A model generated the notes under the pieces. The model had not been told where the DNA came from, made no database searches, and saw only the letters and a list, made by a program, of their open reading frames with translations. Of a stretch of DNA of 5,035 nt, positions 1-5,035 are shown piece by piece. Numbering within the stretch: the stretch's first letter is position 1; the number at the start of each line of letters is the position of its first letter. The position numbers were made by a program, and so were the translations under genes. This stretch comes from CALMZN01 sp964443785 (GTDB lineage Bacteria > Patescibacteriota > Patescibacteriia > UBA1558 > GWA2-36-10), in NCBI GenBank assembly GCA_964443785.1, contig CAYUER010000032.1:1-5035 (forward strand). The letters run 5' to 3'.

Positions 1-984
1 CAAGTGGTTTATCGTCGCTTCAATGGACTACTACAAAATATCTTGAATTTTTATCTGATGTTCGCTGGTGAAAAAAGATCAGGCGATGAATTACCAAAGA
101 AGCTAGAAAATGACCTAGATAAATGGATAGTCAGTAACTATCAAATTTTGCTCAATGAAGTGACAGAAGCTATGAGTGAATACAATCTCGTCAAAGCTAC
201 TCGTCCAATTTTTGATTTTGTTGATGTCTTGTCTACTTGGTATTTGCGTCGTAGTCGCGATCGCTTCAAGGGTGATGATGCATCAGATAGAGAAGCGGCT
301 ATTTTGACTTTGGGCTATATCTTGAAACAACTAGCCAAAGTCATTGCACCTTTTACACCATTTACAGCCGAGATTCTTTTCAGAGAATTTGCAAACAAAG
401 AAGAGTCAGTGCATTTACTTGCTTGGCCAAAGTATGAAGAGAAATTAGTGGATAAAAAAGTACTAGAACAAATGGAGCTAGTGCGCAAGATTGTGGAGAC
501 AAGTCATGCTTTGCGTGCCAAAGTAGGCATCAAAGTCAGACAGCCTTTGGCTGTCGTGGCCATCGAGCACAAGTCAGGCTTGAAATCAGATTATAATCCT
601 ATCATTGCCGAAGAGCTCAATGTCGAGAGAATTGATATTGTCGAAAAAATAGAAGCACAAAATGGATGGGAAGTGGGAGAAGTCTTGGACTTCAAAGTCG
701 CGCTAGATACCAATCTGACTCCAGAGCTCAAAGACAAAGGTGTAATCAGAGAGATAATTCGTAGTATCAATAATCTCCGTAAAACTGCTGGTCTCCAACC
801 AGCTGATAAGCCAACTGAAGTGTATCAGACTAATTCTGAATATTTGTCACAACTGGTCAAGAAGTACGCCTTGGAATTAATTGCTAGCACTTCGGCTGGC
901 TCTTGGGAAGAAATGTCAGACGAGCCTAGCCACAAAGTTGACTTGGAAATAGAAGGTGAGAAAATTACCTTGGGTATCAAATAA
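1..984 (+). CDS. ileS: Isoleucyl-tRNA synthetase, C-terminal part (5' end outside window)
   Basis: The frame is open from base 1 to the TAA at 982-984 and gives 327 visible residues, about the last third of a class Ia synthetase that charges tRNA-Ile in the cytoplasm. The HIGH and KMSKS catalytic motifs must lie upstream and are not seen. What is visible is the helical anticodon-binding domain: 'LDKWIVSNYQ' (about residues 39-48), the hallmark 'WYLRRSRDRF' (about 80-89), 'IAPFTPFTAEILF' (about 115-127) and 'RAKVGIKVRQPL' (about 172-183). After these comes a C-terminal extension with 'LTPELKDKGVIREIIRSI' (about 239-256). The extension contains no cysteine, so the C-terminal zinc finger of E. 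coli-type IleRS is absent. This fits the eukaryote-like type 2 enzymes with a DUF5915-like tail. The GTG at base 4 is internal, not a start. The stop abuts the recO ATG, suggesting an operon. ValRS or LeuRS are less likely because the RRSRDRF and KVRQPL motifs are typical of IleRS. Confidence 0.95.
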   Translation, partial: QVVYRRFNGLLQNILNFYLMFAGEKRSGDELPKKLENDLDKWIVSNYQILLNEVTEAMSEYNLVKATRPIFDFVDVLSTWYLRRSRDRFKGDDASDREAAILTLGYILKQLAKVIAPFTPFTAEILFREFANKEESVHLLAWPKYEEKLVDKKVLEQMELVRKIVETSHALRAKVGIKVRQPLAVVAIEHKSGLKSDYNPIIAEELNVERIDIVEKIEAQNGWEVGEVLDFKVALDTNLTPELKDKGVIREIIRSINNLRKTAGLQPADKPTEVYQTNSEYLSQLVKKYALELIASTSAGSWEEMSDEPSHKVDLEIEGEKITLGIK

Positions 985-1722
985 ATGTCATTCAAAACAG
1001 AGGCTTTTGTCTTACAAGCAAAAGATTGGCGCAAAGCCGATCGTCTTTATGAACTATTTACTCCTCAAGAGGGAGTGATTCATGCTGTTTTGCGTTCGGC
1101 GGCCAAGCCAGGGAGCAAGCTCGCTGGCCATATGTTGCCTTTTAGCAAGGTGCGCGTGATGATTGGGCGCGGCCGCCTGGATCATCTAGCTGGCGCTGCC
1201 GTGATCAAGGACTATCGCCATATCCGCACAGACCTGAAGCTGATGTCATTGGCGGCCGCTATTGTCGAGCTCTTACTCAAAGACAAAAGTAGTGAAAATA
1301 AACATTTGGAATACCTACAAGTAGAAAAAATATTCGAACTACTCAATGATGAGACTATCGATTTTGAACAAAAGTTATTGCTAGTCAGAGTTTTTTTGTG
1401 GAAATATTTGAGTATTGCCGGTTGGCAACCAGAGCTTGATACTTGTTTATTTTGTCATAAAGACATGAATACCCAGCAAGCTGGTCAATACCTACCCGGA
1501 CGCGGTATAATATGTCTAGAGCACAAAGAACATAGCTATCTGCCGATCAATGCAGAGCTGTTGGTTTTTTTGCGCTCGATTAATTATTTGGATTTTGAAG
1601 AATTTATTAAAATAAATATAAGTGATAAAACAAAAAAAGAATGGCTGAAAGCTTCTCAAGCTTTTTATCAAACAGTTTTTGATCAGCCATCCCAAGCTTT
1701 AAAAATATTGCCTTATGCCTAA
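985..1722 (+). CDS. recO: DNA repair/recombination mediator RecO
   Basis: This encodes 245 aa, a normal length for RecO, which with RecR (and RecF) loads RecA onto SSB-coated single-stranded DNA and anneals strands in gap repair. The N-terminus 'FKTEAFVLQAKDWRKADRLYELFTPQEG' region (residues 3-30) matches the RecO OB-fold, including the ADRLYELFT segment and a basic stretch up to about residue 81. A helical core follows (about 85-150). A zinc-finger-like segment has C154-x2-C157 and C177-x2-H180, so the fourth ligand would be His rather than the more usual Cys. The ATG directly follows the ileS TAA with no Shine-Dalgarno at proper spacing, which suggests termination-reinitiation. The last 8 nt overlap the next gene. 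Bases about 1081-1260 are about 59% G+C against about 30% just downstream. Identification rests on motifs and length; no catalytic residue exists to check. Confidence 0.92.
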   Translation: MSFKTEAFVLQAKDWRKADRLYELFTPQEGVIHAVLRSAAKPGSKLAGHMLPFSKVRVMIGRGRLDHLAGAAVIKDYRHIRTDLKLMSLAAAIVELLLKDKSSENKHLEYLQVEKIFELLNDETIDFEQKLLLVRVFLWKYLSIAGWQPELDTCLFCHKDMNTQQAGQYLPGRGIICLEHKEHSYLPINAELLVFLRSINYLDFEEFIKINISDKTKKEWLKASQAFYQTVFDQPSQALKILPYA

Positions 1723-3505
1723 AATAAAAAAAGATCTTGACTCTATCCAGAGTCCAGCCCTCAAAAGAGTGAGCTATGAAAATTTAGCCATCAGAAATAG
1801 TAAAAAAGTGCCTGAAGAATATCGCACTATGCAAAAAGCCAAGCGTAGGGGTAGCGGCTGTCTATTTTTCTTATTTATTTTATTCTTGGCTTCGGCTGCT
1901 GGTTTTTATTATTTTAGCACCAAGCAAAAAGCACAGATACAAAATAGCCTAGAGCTTGCAGTGCAGGGCCCTCAAGATATTGTCTCTGGTGACCAAGCTG
2001 TTTTTGTAGTCAAATATAAAAATCTAGATGATGTCGCTTTGCAAAAAATGGAGCTGAGTGTCAAGTGGCCCAATGGTTTTTATTATGATGAGTCTAGCCA
2101 AAGTCCTCGCGACGAAAGTGCTACCATCTGGGACTTGGCAGATTTGGCTGTTGGCCAAGAAGCGACATTAGAAATCAAAGGTCAATTAGTGGGCAATGTC
2201 GATGATATTTTGAAAGCATCTTTTGTGATGCAATATCAGCCAGTCAATTTTAATTCGGATTTTAACAGCAAGGTAGAATTGGAGACCAAGATTAAAGAAA
2301 GTAAAATTTCTTTAGAAATTGACAGCATCGAAAAGACTATGGTCGGCATTGAGCAGGAATTGACTATAAAATATAAAAATTTAACTCAGGAAGATTTACC
2401 AATTTTGCTAGATATTTTGTATCCAGATGATTTTACGGTCACTTCGGTCGAGCCAAAAAAAGATAATGAATACTGGGAGCTTGATCTCAAAGCTGAAGAA
2501 GAAAAAACTATTGTCATCAAGGGCTCCTTTGATAATGACAGTAAGCCAGATCAATTATTGGTAGTAGAAATTGGGAACAAAGTTAATGATAAATTCCGTA
2601 GATTGGCTCGAGCCGAAAAAAATATTGCGGTCATCAATCCAAATTTTTCAGTCAAATTGCAGATCAATAATAAGCCAGAAAATCAAACTGTCAATTGGGG
2701 GGATGAGCTTAATTATCAATTGGAGCTGACCAACAATAGTGAGTCAGATCTGCGTGATGTGAAAATTTCTAGCTTACTTGATGGTCAAGTTTTGAACTGG
2801 AATAGCTTGGAAATGACAGAAGACAATGCTCAGATAGAAAATAACACTATTATTTGGGATAAACAAAAAAATACCGAGTTGGCGCTTTGGCCAAAAGGTT
2901 TGACCAAAACATTTTCTTGGAAAGTGCGAGTAGTCGAAAAGCCAATCGCCGAAAGAATGCTGGACAATGTGATCAAAATAAATATTGAAGGCTTGGATGG
3001 CTGGGAACAAGTGCAGCCAGCATTGATTTTGATTGTCGGAGAAAATATCAAGTTTAACGCGGGAGTATATTGGGAGCTGGCTGGCCGCAGGGTCGGCAGT
3101 GGTGTCATACCACCAAAGGTAGGCGCAGAGACAGAGTACTTGGTGATTTGGTCCTTGAACTCAGCTAGTGGCAATTTCAATACTCTGAAAGCCGAGTCAA
3201 ATTTACCACCGGGAGTAGAGTTTGTTTCTACGACTGATGTGCAAGAAGGTAGCTTTAGCTTTGATGAAGCTAGTCGGGTTTTGAGCTGGGATATTAGTAA
3301 AATGTCAGAGGTGATTTTGCCAACTACTGCTTCTTTTAGTATCAAGATTTCTCCAAAATTAGCTGATCAAGGGCAGGCCATGACCCTCTTAAACCCCATT
3401 GTCGTGACAGCCAAAGGTCTCGAGGAGGTAGTACTGAGAACAAAGCTCGTCAATACTGCAGATGTAGTAGCTGATTCCACTCAATCTGTAGGCATTGTCC
3501 AATAG
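1715..3505 (+). CDS. Membrane-anchored protein with tandem Ig-like/DUF11-like extracytoplasmic domains
   Basis: This encodes 596 aa of unknown specific function. Residues 1-46 are a hydrophilic, basic cytoplasmic tail ending in 'KAKRRGSG'. Residues about 49-67 are one hydrophobic segment (CLFFLFILFLASAAGFYYF), and positive charge before it predicts N-in/C-out topology as an uncleaved anchor. Cys49 sits at the start of the segment and does not form a lipobox. The rest is beta-rich, and I read roughly four repeats at about 78-195, 196-305, 310-440 and 447-575. Repeats 1 and 2 share 'KYKNL' (100-104 and 219-223), followed by a 'P.GF'/'PDDF' strand and 'W.L....G/E....I.IKG'. Repeat 3 has 'YQLELTNNSESDLRDVKI'. 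Repeat 4 has 'GSGVIPPKVGAETEYLVIW' and 'LPPGVEF', as in DUF11/COG1361-type surface proteins. No LPXTG or C-terminal membrane segment is seen. The ATG start overlaps the recO stop by 8 nt, consistent with translational coupling. It may be a structural or adhesive envelope protein (inference). Confidence 0.85.
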   Translation: MPKIKKDLDSIQSPALKRVSYENLAIRNSKKVPEEYRTMQKAKRRGSGCLFFLFILFLASAAGFYYFSTKQKAQIQNSLELAVQGPQDIVSGDQAVFVVKYKNLDDVALQKMELSVKWPNGFYYDESSQSPRDESATIWDLADLAVGQEATLEIKGQLVGNVDDILKASFVMQYQPVNFNSDFNSKVELETKIKESKISLEIDSIEKTMVGIEQELTIKYKNLTQEDLPILLDILYPDDFTVTSVEPKKDNEYWELDLKAEEEKTIVIKGSFDNDSKPDQLLVVEIGNKVNDKFRRLARAEKNIAVINPNFSVKLQINNKPENQTVNWGDELNYQLELTNNSESDLRDVKISSLLDGQVLNWNSLEMTEDNAQIENNTIIWDKQKNTELALWPKGLTKTFSWKVRVVEKPIAERMLDNVIKINIEGLDGWEQVQPALILIVGENIKFNAGVYWELAGRRVGSGVIPPKVGAETEYLVIWSLNSASGNFNTLKAESNLPPGVEFVSTTDVQEGSFSFDEASRVLSWDISKMSEVILPTTASFSIKISPKLADQGQAMTLLNPIVVTAKGLEEVVLRTKLVNTADVVADSTQSVGIVQ

Positions 3506-3506
3506 T

Positions 3507-4610
3507 ATGTTTGATTTATTAAAAAAATCTAAAAAATCCAAAGCTCGTTTAGGTATTTTAGGCACTGCTCATGGTCCAGTGCAGACGCCATTTTTTATGC
3601 CGATTGCCACCAAAGCTGCTATCAAAAGTTTGGAAGTAGCCGAGGTCAAGGCATTGGGCGCAGAAATAATTTTGTCCAATACTTATCATAATTATTTGCG
3701 GCCTGGTCTTGATATTTTCAAAAAATTTGGCGGACTGCATCAATTTATGAATTGTGATTTGCCGATACTGACTGATTCTGGTGGTTATCAAGTTTTTAGT
3801 TTGTCCAAGATGCGCCAGATTCAAGGTGATGATATTACTTTTAGCTCTTATCTGGATGGCTCAAAGCATATTTTGAATCCTGAGAAAGTGATTGACATCC
3901 AGGTGGCTCTGGGGAGTGACATTATGATGGTCTTGGATGAGTGTGTCGGTTTGCCAGCTGAGCGTCAGGCTATGGTAGATGCTTTGGTCAGGACTAGTCG
4001 TTGGGCTGAGCAAGCTAGACTTTACAAAAAAAAGCTTGAGAAAAAAAATAAAAAAGTTAGTAAGCAATTATTATTTGGCATAGTGCAGGGTGGTGATCAA
4101 AAAGATTTGCGTCAGCGCTCTGCTCGAGAGATTATTGATTTGGATTTTGACGGCTATGCTATCGGGGGCTTGGCAGTCGGTGAGTCGACCAAGATCATGT
4201 ATGATATGGTCAGATTCACCACTCCACTTTTGCCAGAGGATAAACCTCGGTATCTCATGGGCGTTGGTTATCCGGAAAATATTATTGAAGCAGTAAAGAA
4301 TGGCGTAGATATGTTTGACTGCGTCATCCCGACTCGCGAAGCTCGACATGGCAAGCTCTATGTCTGGTCCAATGGCGATGTGACCAAAAAAAATTTCTAC
4401 AAGACTATCAATCTCAACAATGCTAAATTTGCCAAAGATCAGACAGCGATCAATGATCAGAGTTTGAAAAATTATTCCAAGGCTTATTTACATCATTTAT
4501 TCAAAACCCAAGAGCCCTTGGCTCTCAAATTGGCTACAATCAACAATGTTCACTTTTATTTGGAATTGATGCAGAAAATCAGGCTGTCTATCAAGCGTGG
4601 CCAGCTATAG
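3507..4610 (+). CDS. tgt: tRNA-guanine(34) transglycosylase (queuosine pathway), lacking the usual zinc ligands
   Basis: Tgt swaps guanine at the wobble position of GUN-anticodon tRNAs for preQ1 (bacterial type), a step toward queuosine. The ATG at 3507 gives 367 aa, close to the family length, and lies 1 nt after the previous stop. A TTG at 3495 is possible but would overlap that gene and adds only four residues. Motifs, numbered from the ATG: 'LTDSGGYQVFS' with Asp90; 'MMVLDEC' with Asp144 and the bacterial-type Cys146; 'GIVQGG' with Gln194; 'GGLAVGE' at 220-226; 'YLMGVGYPE' around 249-257; and 'MFDCVIPTR' with the nucleophile Asp271. The 'NYSKAYLHHL' helix (322-331) is present. However, the CxCxxC before it is replaced by Ile315, Asp317 and Leu320, and the His of 'TIHN' is Asn346, so no zinc site remains. 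A Lys-rich loop lies at about 173-186. Conserved catalytic motifs argue for an active enzyme. No other queuosine gene is in the window. Confidence 0.95.
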   Translation: MFDLLKKSKKSKARLGILGTAHGPVQTPFFMPIATKAAIKSLEVAEVKALGAEIILSNTYHNYLRPGLDIFKKFGGLHQFMNCDLPILTDSGGYQVFSLSKMRQIQGDDITFSSYLDGSKHILNPEKVIDIQVALGSDIMMVLDECVGLPAERQAMVDALVRTSRWAEQARLYKKKLEKKNKKVSKQLLFGIVQGGDQKDLRQRSAREIIDLDFDGYAIGGLAVGESTKIMYDMVRFTTPLLPEDKPRYLMGVGYPENIIEAVKNGVDMFDCVIPTREARHGKLYVWSNGDVTKKNFYKTINLNNAKFAKDQTAINDQSLKNYSKAYLHHLFKTQEPLALKLATINNVHFYLELMQKIRLSIKRGQL

Positions 4611-4662
4611 TTTTTACTATTATGTCAGCAAAAGAAGTCTATAGCTAAGATTGGCGTTTTTT
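4603..4662 (+). terminator. Inverted repeat plus T-run after tgt, possible weak terminator
   Basis: AGCTATAG at 4603-4610, which includes the tgt stop codon, is exactly complementary to CTATAGCT at 4639-4646. This gives an 8-bp stem around a 28-nt loop. A run of six T lies at 4657-4662, but 10 nt separate it from the stem. A TGGC at 4652-4655 could add pairs to GCCA at 4600-4603 only with a bulge and by competing for A4603. The long loop, AT-rich stem and displaced T-run make this a poor match to a canonical intrinsic terminator. Its position between the last operon gene and a new promoter is what makes it plausible. Confidence 0.3.
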
Positions 4663-4677
4663 GGTATAATATAAATA
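4662..4677 (+). promoter_or_regulatory. Extended -10 promoter for the pilin-like gene
   Basis: TGGTATAAT at 4662-4670 is a perfect TGn-TATAAT extended -10 element in the only intergenic gap. The window 17 nt upstream (4642-4647, TAGCTA) matches the -35 consensus poorly. TTGGCG at 4651-4656 is too close (8 nt) to serve as -35. Extended -10 promoters can work without a good -35 box. Transcription would begin near 4677, leaving only about 15 nt before the ATG at 4692 and no Shine-Dalgarno. AT-richness makes chance matches easier, but the TGn extension and the position support it. Confidence 0.55.
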
Positions 4678-4691
4678 ATAATCAAAAATAT

Positions 4692-5035
4692 ATGCTTAAT
4701 AAATGTTCACATTGCACTATGAATAAAAAATGTCTTTGGCATAAAAAAAGTTTTTTAGGTTTTAATCTGATTCAAATAATTGTCACAGTAGCGGTGGTGG
4801 CTATCATTGCCGGCACTATTCTTTATAATGAAGATCCAGAAAAAAGGATTGGTAGGGGGCGTGATGCTCAAAGGATCCAAGAGCTAGACGCTATTACCCA
4901 AGCTATTGCTAATTATGAATTAGAGTATCATGCCTTGCCGAGCGATTTTTCTATTGCCTCTTTGGGTATAGGTGAAAAGCGTGTTTTATGTAGTGCTCCA
5001 GCTCAGCTGACTTGCGGTGGTCAAACCAAAGATTG
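4692..5035 (+). CDS. Type IV pilin/pseudopilin-like protein, N-terminal part (3' end outside window)
   Basis: At least 114 codons are open and run off the right edge. A class III (prepilin-type) signal is visible: a basic leader ending 'HKKSFLG', then 'FNLIQIIVTVAVVAIIAGTIL'-type hydrophobic helix from about residue 24 to 45. Cleavage by a PilD-like prepilin peptidase is predicted after Gly23, leaving Phe as +1, the usual first residue. The +5 residue is Gln28 instead of the near-invariant Glu. After the helix, 'RDAQRIQELDAITQAIANYELEYHALPS' (57-84) follows the pattern of the pseudopilin alpha-1C helix and the start of its globular domain. Cys100 and Cys108 may form a disulfide. The leader holds Cys5, Cys8 and Cys14. 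ATG 4692 is the first standard start after the tgt stop. ATG 4719 (residue 10) would give a more typical 14-residue leader lacking Cys5 and Cys8. The gene has its own predicted promoter. A membrane-anchored component of a type IV pilus or competence system is likely. Confidence 0.82.
   Translation, partial: MLNKCSHCTMNKKCLWHKKSFLGFNLIQIIVTVAVVAIIAGTILYNEDPEKRIGRGRDAQRIQELDAITQAIANYELEYHALPSDFSIASLGIGEKRVLCSAPAQLTCGGQTKD

Noticed and set aside
825..1034. Minus-strand 69-codon frame across the ileS-recO junction
   Set aside because: It is antisense to two confidently identified genes and has no recognisable features.
1506..1511. TATAAT hexamer inside recO as an internal promoter
   Set aside because: It lies in coding sequence for the zinc-finger region, with no supporting -35 or TGn extension, and such hexamers are expected by chance in AT-rich DNA.
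1859..1915. Lipoprotein signal at Cys49 of the membrane protein
   Set aside because: The Cys precedes the hydrophobic stretch instead of following it, so there is no lipobox; an uncleaved anchor fits better.
2774..3345. Minus-strand open frames of 78 and 171 codons opposite the membrane protein gene
   Set aside because: They lack recognisable protein features and overlap each other and a clearly coding + strand gene, so they are shadows.
3495..3506. Upstream TTG start for tgt giving four extra residues
   Set aside because: It would overlap the preceding gene, has no usable Shine-Dalgarno, and the ATG at 3507 gives the usual N-terminus 1 nt after the stop.
3558..4349. Minus- and plus-strand alternative frames within tgt (68-92 codons)
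   Set aside because: The tgt frame carries all the family motifs across this region, and the alternatives show no domain, start signal or coding character.
4608..4694. tgt and the pilin-like gene share a frame, with only the TAG at 4608-4610 between them, suggesting readthrough or a fusion
   Set aside because: The 27 codons between have no start codon or recognisable protein features, and the gap holds a good promoter. A shared frame occurs one time in three by chance.
1..5035. CRISPR array, tRNA/rRNA genes, insertion sequence, riboswitch
   Set aside because: No regularly spaced repeats, transposase, terminal inverted repeats or structured-RNA signature were seen. Almost all of the window is accounted for by five genes.

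Overview
The window reads as a gene-dense, AT-rich bacterial fragment, most likely from a Patescibacteria/CPR lineage (Parcubacteria-like). This placement is inferred from protein character. The IleRS C-terminus resembles the eukaryote-like (type 2) form. A single-pass membrane protein carries tandem DUF11/COG1361-like domains, one with a 'GSGVIPPKVG' segment of a kind familiar from that group. The pseudopilin has the 'RDAQR...L..I..AI..Y' pattern common there. Gene junctions are very tight and lack clear Shine-Dalgarno sequences. The standard genetic code fits: no in-frame TGA occurs, and the four visible stops are TAA, TAA, TAG and TAG. No database search was possible.

Layout, all on the + strand. 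Bases 1-984 hold the 3' part of ileS (isoleucyl-tRNA synthetase). Bases 985-1722 hold recO, whose ATG directly abuts the ileS stop. Bases 1715-3505 encode a 596-aa membrane-anchored protein with an extracytoplasmic Ig-like/DUF11-like region, overlapping recO by 8 nt. Bases 3507-4610 hold tgt (tRNA-guanine transglycosylase), starting 1 nt after the previous stop. The only real intergenic gap is 4611-4691. It contains half of an inverted repeat, a T-run and a consensus extended -10 promoter. Bases 4692-5035 hold the 5' part of a type IV pilin/pseudopilin-like gene that runs off the window.

The first four genes look like one co-transcribed, translationally coupled unit mixing translation (IleRS), tRNA modification (Tgt), DNA repair (RecO) and a surface protein. 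The pilin-like gene appears to start a new transcription unit.

I see no mobile element, CRISPR array, tRNA, rRNA or convincing new multi-gene system. The most notable signal is that Tgt keeps all catalytic and substrate-binding motifs I can recognise but has lost all four residues of the usual structural zinc site. Next come a pilin-like protein with Gln at the normally invariant Glu+5 position and a Cys-bearing leader, and a sharply bounded GC-rich patch inside recO.
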